DNA from: CAXBGS01 sp963975425
Lineage (GTDB): Bacteria; Planctomycetota; Planctomycetia; Pirellulales; Pirellulaceae
Assembly: GCA_963975425.1 (NCBI GenBank)
Contig: CAXBGS010000001.1
Coordinates: 1-64,000, forward strand
Direction: 5' to 3'
DNA length: 64,000 nt
Positions within the stretch are counted from its first letter, which is position 1. The number at the start of each line of letters is the position of its first letter. This document shows, one piece after another, positions 44,829-53,847 of the stretch. A program made the translations under genes and the position numbers. The notes beneath the pieces were generated by a model, which saw only the letters and a program-made list of their open reading frames with translations, did not search any database and had not been told where the DNA came from.

Positions 44829-46103
44829 CTATGCACCATCGACGCACCATAGTTTCTTGTACGTGCGAATGTAGATCGTATCGTCTTTTACAGCCGGCGT
44901 GGCGTTACAGGTATCGCCTAACGGATTCTCGGCGACCTTATCGAACTGTTTGGGCGATGGCCTAAAGAGGATCGTTGTCCCGGCCTGATTGGTGACCATC
45001 GCGTGCGTGCCGTCGAAAACCATCGATCCCCAAAACGCTTTCGACCCCACTCGCTCTTGCCAAACGATTTCGCCGGAATCCGCTCGGATGCATTCGATCA
45101 AATTGGGGCCCGCGCCGGGCCGATAAACGTATCCGCCGTGCAGCAAACCGGTACCGATGCTTTGCGGATTTCGTTCGTTGCGCCACAATCGAGATTGCGA
45201 TGTGATATTCCCAACAGGCTCAACCGTTGCGGGCAATCGAAAACCGATTGATGGTCCTTGAAACCCACCCGCCACGACGCACAAGTCGTCTTCGATCATC
45301 GGCGAACTGTAAGCCAGATCACCTTTCGGACCCGACAACCCTTCACAGAACCAAAGCAGTTCACCGCTTGCGGTATCCAATCCACAAACTCGAGTCGACA
45401 TCGCGCACACGGCGATGTGCTTGTCTTTTCTTTGAATGATCACGGGTGTCGACCAAGACCCCATGTACTTGCCCTCGCTGTTTCGCTCGCCGTCACCGTC
45501 AACGGGTTCTTCATGCCGCCAAAGTTCTTTCCCCGAACGAATGTCAAACGCGACGACATAAACGTTTTCACCCGGGCCCGTGTGTAAGACGACACGGTCG
45601 CCGACAATAACCGGACTGGTGCCGTAACCCCAAAGATGCCGGTAAGTGCCCAGATCCGCCGACCACAATGGCTGGCCGTCCATGTCATAGGCGTGCAATC
45701 CAGCGCTGCCATGCCACACGACGACGACGTCGCCGTTGCTGGCTGGCGTCGTTCCGGCATAGGGATTGGTCTTATGCGTCGGCATCTTTTCCTCGATCGA
45801 CACGGTGCGGTTCCACATCGTATCGCCGGATTTTGCATCCAGACAAAGCAGTGTGCGCTGGTGTCCTTCGTCGTCTTCGGCACTTGTCACCAACACTCGA
45901 TCGCCAACGACAATGGGACTGCCGTTGCCTCCCCGCGGCAAGTCAACGCTCCATCGGACGCCTTCATTTTCGCTCCACTGCTGCGGCAATGTGCTCTCTG
46001 TTGCGAATCCGTTTCCGTTGGATCCACGAAAACTTGACCAATCTTCGGCGAGGCAGGCCTGTGACATGATGGCCGCAAATAAAGTGACGATCGCAATTCT
46101 CAT
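44829..46103 (-). CDS. Secreted PQQ-repeat beta-propeller protein
   Basis: A 424-aa protein with a signal peptide (1-19, SQACLA) and a propeller of PQQ-like repeats. Each repeat blade ends in W-type motifs such as GEIVWQERVG, GELLWFCEG and GKELWRHEEP. The start WSSFRGSNGNGFATESTLP is the characteristic opening of planctomycete PQQ-propeller proteins. No cofactor-binding Cys pair or dehydrogenase residues were seen, so a binding or scaffold role is likelier than PQQ-dependent catalysis. Confidence 0.88.
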   Translation of the reverse strand: MRIAIVTLFAAIMSQACLAEDWSSFRGSNGNGFATESTLPQQWSENEGVRWSVDLPRGGNGSPIVVGDRVLVTSAEDDEGHQRTLLCLDAKSGDTMWNRTVSIEEKMPTHKTNPYAGTTPASNGDVVVVWHGSAGLHAYDMDGQPLWSADLGTYRHLWGYGTSPVIVGDRVVLHTGPGENVYVVAFDIRSGKELWRHEEPVDGDGERNSEGKYMGSWSTPVIIQRKDKHIAVCAMSTRVCGLDTASGELLWFCEGLSGPKGDLAYSSPMIEDDLCVVAGGFQGPSIGFRLPATVEPVGNITSQSRLWRNERNPQSIGTGLLHGGYVYRPGAGPNLIECIRADSGEIVWQERVGSKAFWGSMVFDGTHAMVTNQAGTTILFRPSPKQFDKVAENPLGDTCNATPAVKDDTIYIRTYKKLWCVDGA

Positions 46104-46255
46104 GGAACAGTTCCTTCAAATGACGGAAACGAATGGGGCCGACACCTGACGCCCGGCACAATCCTAACGAAGCTGCGCCGCCGGATGTCGTGGCGGAACC
46201 CGACTTCCTGGGAAAGTAGTTCTTACCCATACGTCCCGATCCAAAAGAAAGTGGA

Positions 46256-46609
46256 TTAGTTTTCAGGAAATTGGTTTTCCGCGATGTCTTCGCGGTAATG
46301 ATCGCGCCACTGACGGCACACTTGGCTTCCGACGCGAAAGTCGCGACAGACGTTGGGCCGGTGCGCGTGATGCTTACACAATCGCGTCGTGGCGTCGTAC
46401 CAACAGCACGGACCGTCAAGTTCGTCATCGGGAACAGGGTAGGCATCGATGTACTTTTGCAATTCTTGCTTCAGCGTCATCGGCATTTCTCGCCAATGTG
46501 TTTCGGGCTCGCCCACTCCGTCAGCACCGATAAACGGCGGGTACCCCATGTGAAGACAGCACACACCGCATCCGCCACAGTCAGAAATGGTGGGAAGCAA
46601 TTCGGCCAT
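46256..46609 (-). CDS. YkgJ-family cysteine-cluster protein
   Basis: A 117-aa protein with eight cysteines in the CxxCC pattern (CGGCGVCCLH) and a second cluster (GPCCWYD, LCKHHAHRPNVCRDF, VCRQW). It matches the zinc/iron-chelating CxxCxxCC (YkgJ) family, whose role is unknown. It is 152 bases upstream of the PQQ-propeller gene on the same strand. Confidence 0.82.
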   Translation of the reverse strand: MAELLPTISDCGGCGVCCLHMGYPPFIGADGVGEPETHWREMPMTLKQELQKYIDAYPVPDDELDGPCCWYDATTRLCKHHAHRPNVCRDFRVGSQVCRQWRDHYREDIAENQFPEN

Positions 46610-46726
46610 CGGTCTCGTTTTGATTCGCGTATCGAAATCGGGCGCAACGTCCCCGCATGCCAGAAAACAGGATCGTCAAGTTACACTAGCGAGACACGCA
46701 ATTGAACTTCACAGGATTCTCGACCT

Positions 46727-47983
46727 TTGTCTGACCCGCAATCGTTCGCCCGGCAACCCGATCCGCCGCTGGATCTCGCGATCGTCGCGTGGCAAGCACT
46801 GCCAGCGGCGATTCCAAAAGCCGGCCGCAATGTCGGCGGACTGGAAACGGCTGCGTGGTTGCTGGCCAGAGGTTTCGCGCGTCGAAAATCGACAAGGTGT
46901 TCGCTGTTCGTTCGTGCCGACAAAGCCGTCCAAAATCAGCGGGTTGACCAAGTCGACTTGGTCATCGACGTCGATCCGCGAGAAAGCGTTCGACGTGACG
47001 TGTCTGGTGTTTTCGAATCGGGAATGGCCGGTGCGATCAAAAAAGTACATCCGAGACTGCTGTGGCAGATTCCGTACTTGGCATTGACCCGGTTCCGGCG
47101 CCGGCCCGATCCTCCGCCACGTCAACCTGATCCGCGTCTTTCGTCTCATCAACCCGACATTTGGATCGCCATGGGTGTCAGCGGTGAAAGTGCGCGCGTG
47201 GTTGCCACCGCCAAGCGCCAGCAACGCCCCAGTATTCTGATGATTCAATCCAACGCCGACCTCGATGCTCGCTATGCATCAAACCCCGCGTTCAAGAGTC
47301 GCTATGGCGAACGCTCGGACGATTGTTTGTTTGCAATTCAGCACGCCGACCGAATTGTTTGTCAAACGCAAGATCAGATGCGATTGCTGCAACAGAATTT
47401 TGACCGTGAAGGGGTGCTCGTCCGCAATGCGATTGATCTCGATCGCTGGTCAAGCTCCGCGACCCAGCAAGGCGACCATGTGCTTTGGATTGGTCGCTAC
47501 GACGACTTTCACAAGCGACCGCAATTGGCAATGGATATCGCTGAAAAATGTCCTGAGATTCCTTTTCACATGATCATCAATCGATCGGATCCGGAAATCG
47601 AACGTCGGCTGCGTCAAGACTGTCCGCCGAACGTGACCATCGGCGACTACGTTGGCAACGATGATATGCCGAAAGCGATGGGCGAGTGTCGGTTGTTTCT
47701 GTCCACCGGCTCGGCCGCCTACGAAGGCTTTCCCAATGTGTTGCTGCAGGCGACTGCGGCGGGCAAGCCCATCGTGTCGCTGGATGATTTCGACGGCTAT
47801 CTTGCTCGCAGCGGTGCGGGATTTCACACGGGACACGATCTGGACGCGGCTGCTGCGGTGATTGGCGAACTCTTCAGCGGTCAACGCGTCTATGACCGTG
47901 ATCATGCCATCGCATTTTTGCGTGAAAACCACGCCGTCGATGCCATCATCGACCAGCTATTTAGGTTATTGGCAGACCTATAA
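46727..47983 (+). CDS. Glycosyltransferase family 4-like protein
   Basis: A 418-aa GT-B glycosyltransferase beginning at TTG 46727. The N-terminal half has VGGLETAAWLLARGFARR near residue 30-50. The C-terminal Rossmann half (about 225-400) has VLWIGRYDDFHKRPQLAM, TIGDYVGNDDMPKAMGECRLFLSTGSAAYEGFPNVLLQA, with the nucleotide-sugar-binding Glu in EGFPNVLLQA. It is likely to add a sugar to a surface polysaccharide or lipid, with no polysaccharide cluster around it to indicate which. A GC-rich hairpin (47986-48002) directly follows the stop. Confidence 0.85.
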   Translation: MSDPQSFARQPDPPLDLAIVAWQALPAAIPKAGRNVGGLETAAWLLARGFARRKSTRCSLFVRADKAVQNQRVDQVDLVIDVDPRESVRRDVSGVFESGMAGAIKKVHPRLLWQIPYLALTRFRRRPDPPPRQPDPRLSSHQPDIWIAMGVSGESARVVATAKRQQRPSILMIQSNADLDARYASNPAFKSRYGERSDDCLFAIQHADRIVCQTQDQMRLLQQNFDREGVLVRNAIDLDRWSSSATQQGDHVLWIGRYDDFHKRPQLAMDIAEKCPEIPFHMIINRSDPEIERRLRQDCPPNVTIGDYVGNDDMPKAMGECRLFLSTGSAAYEGFPNVLLQATAAGKPIVSLDDFDGYLARSGAGFHTGHDLDAAAAVIGELFSGQRVYDRDHAIAFLRENHAVDAIIDQLFRLLADL

Positions 47984-48088
47984 ATGGGCGGACGGCCCGC
48001 CCCCAGCCGGCTCCGATAACGGGCAAGTCTCGTGGCTTGTCCGCTCGAGCCGAAGTCGGCATACTATGCCTTCGCTTAAGAGAAAAAA

Positions 48089-48172
48089 GCCGAAGTGGCG
48101 GAATTGGCAGACGCGCCGGATTCAAAATCCGGTGAGGGCAACCTCATGTGGGTTCGAGTCCCACCTTCGGTA
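48089..48172 (+). tRNA. tRNA-Leu (anticodon CAA)
   Basis: Acceptor stem GCCGAAG with CTTCGGT (first pair G-T), D-arm GGAATTGGCAGACGCG, anticodon stem CCGGA/TCCGG with loop TTCAAAA and anticodon CAA at 48123-48125, a long class II variable arm (GTGAGGGCAACCTCAT) and T-arm with GGTTCGAGTCC. CCA is not encoded. Discriminator A at 48172. Confidence 0.97.
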
Positions 48173-48184
48173 CTCAAGACGAGC

Positions 48185-48219
48185 AAAGGACTTAGGGTCA
48201 TTGGCCCTGGGTCCTTTTT
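48185..48219 (+). terminator. Rho-independent terminator after tRNA-Leu
   Basis: A 13-bp stem (48185-48197 with 48205-48217, two G-T pairs) and a 7-base loop; the stem end and following bases give TTTTT (48215-48219), 13 bases past the tRNA. Confidence 0.88.
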
Positions 48220-49117
48220 CTTTGGCTCTCCGCAGCCTGTTTTTTTTTGAATCCGCGGCAGATTAGTGTCGCCCGTGATTCGGGGATGAACTTCCATTCT
48301 GGGATGAACTTCCGTCGCTGGCCGGACGCACTCGGCTGCGACCAAGTCTCAGCCCGCACTTCAATGAAAGTGCCCCCGTGGTGTGGCTGCAAGTGGATCC
48401 ACAGGAACCTTGGCGTGGGCTCTCACTTTGGAAACCGGAAATACGAGCGATCGTTAAAAAGGGAAGAGGTCGCCAACGCGTACGCTCGCCGGCGTCAAAC
48501 TCAGGAAACAATCCGCTTGATGGAAAAACAGGACGCATCGCGCGAATCGAGCAATCCGGCGTGGCGATGTTCCTGAGGCCCAAGGGTCAGCGCAGTGCTT
48601 GACCGCAAGTCGCGGGATCGGCTCGGACGCTACGTCCTGCCTGACCACTCGCCGCGAAGTGTTTGCCAGTATATTAAAGCGATCTCGAAACTTTGCGCCG
48701 ATGATGATCATGGTGCAATCGAGTGGCCGTTTGAAGGCCGTCGATGCCCGTCATGGACCCGCCAAGCATCTCGTTCATACCCTCATCGCGTTCGCTTATG
48801 TTCGTTTGGATTCAACGCTCATTGGCGATTACCGCATGGGTCTTTTTCGGGTAATGCCGCTGAAAAGGGTATTGCAGGTCTTCGAATAACCACGCTTGAA
48901 CAACCATTCTCGAATCACCACTGAGCTTTACCGTCACGCCCTCGTTCAATCTCGTCAAAGCGTTCCATTTTAACCGCGATGCATCGCCACCGATCCGCCG
49001 CACGCACTGATCGCATGATTCGCAAATTGTTCCGATTCGCATCGCATCGTTAAATGCCCTGAATCATCAGCGACCATCGCATTGGACGCTGTCCACAAAC
49101 AACCACGTCTATCCTGA
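48220..49117. other. 900-base gene-poor gap after tRNA-Leu
   Basis: No gene can be supported. It contains a T-run (48241-48248), two copies of GGGATGAACTTCC with 18-bp period (48283-48295, 48301-48313), and several short frames on both strands without ribosome sites or family signals. The place beside a tRNA would suit a decayed insertion, but no integrase, direct repeat of the tRNA end or remnant was seen. Confidence 0.45.
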
Positions 49118-50860
49118 ATGCCAAACCCAGCCGACCCGTATCGGATTGCGGAAATAGAATCCGAGCAGCTGCCAATTCCCGAGCACAAATTGCACGGCTG
49201 GACACACTTTGCGGGACTCTATGCGGGCGAACATGTCGCGGCGACGGAATTTGTGATCGGCGCGACGTTCGTGGCCTTGGGGGCGACGACCATGGATATC
49301 CTGGTCGGGCTGCTGATCGGCAACATTCTGGCCATCCTTAGTTGGACGCTCATCACCACACCCATCGCGGTTCAGACTCGATTGAGTCTCTATACCTACC
49401 TGCACAAGATCGCGGGCGATTCGATGAGCGATCTGTACAACTGGGCTAACGTGCTGATCTTTACCGTGATATCGGCGGCCATGATCACGGTTTCTTGCAC
49501 GGCCGTTCGATTGCTGTTCGATATTCCTGCGCAATTGCAGTGGTATCCCACCGATGCCTTGTTCGTACTGGTCGTCCTCGGTGTGGGCATGATCGTCGTG
49601 CTGGTGGCGATGTACGGATTCAACGCCGTCGCAGAATTTTCAGGAATCTGTGGCCCATGGTTGGTCGTGATGTTTGTTAGCGGCGCATTGGCATTGTTTC
49701 CTGCGCTCGCCCAGTCCGTGCTCGGAAGGACTTGGCTGACCGGATTTTCGGACTTCGTCGCGATTGGCGATCAATCGATCTGGACTGGAATCAACAGCAA
49801 TGGCAAACCCGGCATCGGCTTGTGGGAAGTGATCGGGTTTGCATGGGCGGCCAACACGATCACTCACTTTGGATTGATCGACATGGCATTGCTGCGTTAC
49901 GCAAGACGATCGATCTATGGCTTGTGCACCAGTGCCGGCATGCTGTTTGGACATTACATCGCCTGGATCGCCGCAGGCATCATGGGTGCGGGGACAGCCG
50001 TATTACTGAAATCGACCATCGTCGAACTCGACCCAGGCGATGTCGCGTACCGAGCCCTGGGATTGTCTGGCTATGTGATTGTGATCATCGCCGGATGGAC
50101 AACGGCCAATGCCAATCTGTACCGCGCCGGTCTGGCAGCTCAGGCGATTTTCCATCACCATTCGCGAAAACAAGTCACCTTTACCGTTGGCGTGGTGACG
50201 GTGATCATCGCATGCTTTCCATTCGTCTATAAACAGATCCTGCCGTTGTTAACCTACGCGGGGCTCTTGGTCGTTCCCGTCGGTGCGATCGTGTTTGCCG
50301 AACACGTCATCTTTCCACGCATCTCGTTCACTAGGTACTGGGCAAAATACCGGGGTCTGACTCACAGCACGCCTGCAGTCGCCGCTTGGGCTATCGGACT
50401 TGTATTCGGTTTTGGGTTGAACTACTTGCAAGTCATGTCGTTCTTTTACCTCTTCTTGCCAACCTGGGCGTTCACAATCGTGCTCTATACCGTCTTGGCC
50501 AGTCGCTATGGCGCCCGGGAAAGTTATCCGGCGGAAGAAACGGCTGAAGAGGAACGAAACTTGGCGATCAAAAAATATCAGGCTCAACAAGCTCTGATCG
50601 AAGGCGATCCCGTGAAAGACGACTCTGCTTTCCACAAGGTCTTGCGCGTGGTTGCCTGGTTGGCACTCGCGTTCACGTTGATCTTGGCGTTGGTCGTCAT
50701 GTTTGGCAGCCCTGACATGCCCACTTACGAAAGCAACGTCGCGAATTTCTACACCTGGGGCTTTGTCTTCACGATCGTCTATTTCTTGGCCGCGTACTGG
50801 GCTTTGCAGCGGACAAAGCTGCTGAACAAATCGCGATCCGCCGAGCCGACAGCCAGTTGA
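49118..50860 (+). CDS. NCS1-type nucleobase/cytosine permease-like transporter
   Basis: A 580-aa inner-membrane protein with about 12 hydrophobic segments and a 90-residue polar loop plus two extra helices at the C-terminus. The N-terminal HGWTHFAGLYAGEHVAATEFVIG and WTTANANLYRAGLAAQ (about 340) resemble motifs of purine-cytosine permeases (cytosine/allantoin/hydantoin carriers). The extra C-terminal module (YPAEETAEEERNLAIKKYQ, then two helices) is not present in CodB. Substrate unknown. Single gene, converging on the haloperoxidase gene. Confidence 0.78.
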   Translation: MPNPADPYRIAEIESEQLPIPEHKLHGWTHFAGLYAGEHVAATEFVIGATFVALGATTMDILVGLLIGNILAILSWTLITTPIAVQTRLSLYTYLHKIAGDSMSDLYNWANVLIFTVISAAMITVSCTAVRLLFDIPAQLQWYPTDALFVLVVLGVGMIVVLVAMYGFNAVAEFSGICGPWLVVMFVSGALALFPALAQSVLGRTWLTGFSDFVAIGDQSIWTGINSNGKPGIGLWEVIGFAWAANTITHFGLIDMALLRYARRSIYGLCTSAGMLFGHYIAWIAAGIMGAGTAVLLKSTIVELDPGDVAYRALGLSGYVIVIIAGWTTANANLYRAGLAAQAIFHHHSRKQVTFTVGVVTVIIACFPFVYKQILPLLTYAGLLVVPVGAIVFAEHVIFPRISFTRYWAKYRGLTHSTPAVAAWAIGLVFGFGLNYLQVMSFFYLFLPTWAFTIVLYTVLASRYGARESYPAEETAEEERNLAIKKYQAQQALIEGDPVKDDSAFHKVLRVVAWLALAFTLILALVVMFGSPDMPTYESNVANFYTWGFVFTIVYFLAAYWALQRTKLLNKSRSAEPTAS

Positions 50861-50954
50861 TCCTTTTTGGATGCCTCGTCCGGTTTATCAACGTTGAGCG
50901 CGATGCCCACGGTCAGCACGCCAACGGCAAAGTGACTCGTCGAATCCGTTTGAA

Positions 50955-53288
50955 CTAAACCAGACTGACATGGAAATTGATGCGATCGAAGTCTACATGA
51001 TCTTCAGAAACCAAGACTTCTCGAAGATCGGTACCAACAACCATCCACAGATCGGACTGAGCAATCTGGATTTGGTACGTTCCGATATCAAGGATCGAAT
51101 CAAATGTGTATCGACCTCGAGCGTCGGTCACCGCTTGTTCAATCAGGGTGCCTTCGCTGTCAAGCAGCTCGACCGTGACACCTTCAGCACCGTCAAGTTC
51201 GCCTTGACGATTGCCTGTGCGATTGCCGTTGTTCATGCGATCTTGAGACGGTTCAACGGGGTTGCTTGCCAGGTTGGCGTCTTGGCGGTTGACTTGATCG
51301 CGGGCCAATCGAGTCAAGTCCGCATCACTGAAAAGGCTTGCCGAGCCAAAATCCGAAAGTCCCATGGGGCGTGATTCCTGCGACCCCATCCCCATGCTTT
51401 GCATGATCTCGTGATCGTTACCAACGCCTGACACGTCCACGACCGTTCCGCTGATTTGGAATGAGTCTTCCGACGCATTGGAGGACGCTGCGAATTCTGA
51501 TGAAACCGCGGCGGCAACAGCCTGCCCGACTTCTTGACCGACAAGGTCATCAAAGTCGAAGTGAATGCCGAGGTAAACACGACTACGACCGTTTTCGGCC
51601 ATCGCCTCACTTAGTGAGTCAAACGAACGAGTCGCGTCGTCGAGGTCCAGTCCGTAGGCTTCCTGTAAATCGAGGTCTTCCAGCAAAATTTCCAACTCTT
51701 CGGACGTCAGGTCAAAGGAGATGTCATCGGTGCCGTAAAACTCTTGCAAGGTTCCGAACAACGCACCACCGAACGTCGCATGACCAGAAATGTAAGTCGG
51801 GAACTGCGGCGTGAATCCGACTATATCGTCACCGCCATCGGGTGCTCCCAAGGCGGTCCAACCCTCGCCCCCATCGGTCAAAGCGTTGCCATCGCTATCG
51901 CCTTGCTGAATGGCCGTAACGGGCCGCCAGAACTCTTCACTAAACTTCGTATCCCAAGCGACCACCGCGGCATCCGCCATGGCAACCGACGCCTGGGCAA
52001 AGAGCTGTACGTTCTCTTCAAAGGAATTGCCCTCCTGAACCGCGATGGTTTCCAACACATCACTGTAGATGGAAAGTGGCGTCCCGAGACCTTCGCGATC
52101 ATACGCCCAAAAGATGCCGGCTTCGGTTTGCTCGGCAGTGCGCTCGGTACTGTCAACGGAACCCAACGCGACGACTTCGTTGTACGAAGCGGCGTATTCT
52201 TCACTCGTTAAAGCTGGTGTTGTATCAGGCGAAAATTCGTCAACCGACGAAATCGCGAAGGTCTCGACGTTGCCCCATTCCGGTCCCCATGCAGGAACAT
52301 CGGGATTCAGGGGATCGGGTTGAAAGTAACCCACCTCATCGGTGTAGGTGTACTCACCGACCACGTCGGATCCGTCATCCGCTCGCGTGGCTAGAATCGA
52401 GAGTCCGACCTGTTCGCCAAGCGCCAGACTTTCCGTAACGTCACCATCGAAAGAGAGATTCGCGAGTGAGTCCTCTAAAAACGCGTCCAGCCGTGCCTGC
52501 TGATCAGGATAGAGATCGCTTAGAACGGTATAGGCCGCGCTGGTTGCGGCGACCTCGGCACCGGTGCCGGACGACAAATCGGTGATTCCGGCATCGTATT
52601 CATAGAAGGTTTCCTCGGAATGACCCGAGGCGATTGCAACCGCGTCGTAGATGGCCAAATTCAGAATCGCCATCGATCGCGAGGCATAGCCTGGGTTCTG
52701 ATTCTCGGTGCTATCGGAAAGTATGTCTCCGAACAAATCATTCCACTGCAACACAACGTCATTGCTTTCGGCGGAAGTTGCCACGTCGGAGGTATCGGTG
52801 TCCTCGACGCCATCATCGCCCGAAGTGTCTGCACCGGAATCGAGGGTGGAGTCTTCGTCCACTTCGTCGGCGGCGTCATCACTCGGAATCGTCGGATTGG
52901 CGTGTCCGTCGTTTTGTTCGGGACCACGAAACGAATCCCGACTGAGTCGATTGATGATCATCAACGCATCAAGGGCTGTTTCGCGCCCATCGTTATTCAC
53001 ATCGGTCATGCGACCGGTTCCACGAACGTCCGCATTGATGCTTGCTTGATCACCGAAAGACTGACGACTCATTTGGTTGATAACGGTCACGGCATCCAAG
53101 GCCGTGATTTGGCCGTCGTCATTGACGTCTTCTGGCAACACCTCATTGTGGAAGAGATTGGCGGCAAGCAGTTTGCGTGTCTCCAAGGACTCCGATCGCA
53201 GACGCCGTCGAAGCGACTTTCGCTTTCGATCAGATTGACGAGACGACTTAGAACGTGCACCCCAACCTTGCCAAAACATTCTCATCAC
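50955..53288 (-). CDS. Secreted vanadium-haloperoxidase-like protein with dockerin and SdrD-B-like domain
   Basis: A 777-aa protein. The N-terminus has an RRRLRSESLETRKLLAAN segment, the LEPR-XLL-like planctomycete motif with basic residues in front. Two dockerin-type EF-hand loops follow (about 50-120), VNDDGQITALDAVTVINQ and VNNDGRETALDALMIINR, then an acidic linker. The enzyme domain (about 180-600) is a PAP2-fold vanadium haloperoxidase-like unit, with AYDREGLG, FWRPVTAI, SGHATFGGALF and GIHFDFDD carrying the His/Arg-type vanadate residues. A C-terminal Cna/SdrD-B-like beta domain (about 690-777) has AVTDARGRYTFDSI. Such enzymes oxidise halides or phosphate-type substrates. The halide class cannot be told, and dockerins imply docking to a scaffold. 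Confidence 0.82.
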   Translation of the reverse strand: MMRMFWQGWGARSKSSRQSDRKRKSLRRRLRSESLETRKLLAANLFHNEVLPEDVNDDGQITALDAVTVINQMSRQSFGDQASINADVRGTGRMTDVNNDGRETALDALMIINRLSRDSFRGPEQNDGHANPTIPSDDAADEVDEDSTLDSGADTSGDDGVEDTDTSDVATSAESNDVVLQWNDLFGDILSDSTENQNPGYASRSMAILNLAIYDAVAIASGHSEETFYEYDAGITDLSSGTGAEVAATSAAYTVLSDLYPDQQARLDAFLEDSLANLSFDGDVTESLALGEQVGLSILATRADDGSDVVGEYTYTDEVGYFQPDPLNPDVPAWGPEWGNVETFAISSVDEFSPDTTPALTSEEYAASYNEVVALGSVDSTERTAEQTEAGIFWAYDREGLGTPLSIYSDVLETIAVQEGNSFEENVQLFAQASVAMADAAVVAWDTKFSEEFWRPVTAIQQGDSDGNALTDGGEGWTALGAPDGGDDIVGFTPQFPTYISGHATFGGALFGTLQEFYGTDDISFDLTSEELEILLEDLDLQEAYGLDLDDATRSFDSLSEAMAENGRSRVYLGIHFDFDDLVGQEVGQAVAAAVSSEFAASSNASEDSFQISGTVVDVSGVGNDHEIMQSMGMGSQESRPMGLSDFGSASLFSDADLTRLARDQVNRQDANLASNPVEPSQDRMNNGNRTGNRQGELDGAEGVTVELLDSEGTLIEQAVTDARGRYTFDSILDIGTYQIQIAQSDLWMVVGTDLREVLVSEDHVDFDRINFHVSLV

Positions 53289-53847
53289 ACTACCTGAGGT
53301 TTCCGGGGACCTAGAAAAGGAGCAGTGGTCGCAATGACTTGCCTCATTTCAAATAGGACGGAAACCGTAGCGGAATGTAACGAGCAAACATCGAAATCAT
53401 TTCTTCGCAAAGCAGCAGGAATTCATGTGGATTTTCTTGCACCGCGCCGTTTCGATCGCGCCGTTTCGATACCGAACAACGCAGTCAACTCACACGCGTT
53501 TGTCCTGTTTCCCTCTGATTGAATCGGCACCAGGGGCGTGACGGAACCGGGTTGGCGCAGGCATCCCGAACTCGGATCGTCATCGCTGATCGAGACTCCG
53601 CCAGACACGCGAGAGCGATTCGCGTGTTGCATTAAATCAGGAACGGTCCCATCAATATGAGCCGCAATGCTTAAGCGGCCGGACGTACCTATCAGACGTA
53701 CCTATCAGACGTGCGAATTCATAATTGTGACGGATGCTCGCGGGGGAGGCGCCACCGGGCCAGTTACTGTCTCCGCCAGTTTCCGTCTCCGCCCGTTACT
53801 GTCTCCGACTTTCTTGACGAGCAATCGAATTGTCTATTCTCGGTCGT
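53289..53847. other. 560-base gap between haloperoxidase and YHYH genes
   Basis: No supported gene. The right half has small tandem repeats: CGTACCTATCAGA twice near 53684-53710, and the related units TTACTGTCTCCG/TTTCCGTCTCCG three times at 53763-53810. Nothing else is recognised. Confidence 0.4.

Noticed and set aside
48247..48924. Frames of 75-109 codons in the gap after tRNA-Leu
   Set aside because: No ribosome sites, mixed composition, overlapping in several phases. No family recognised.
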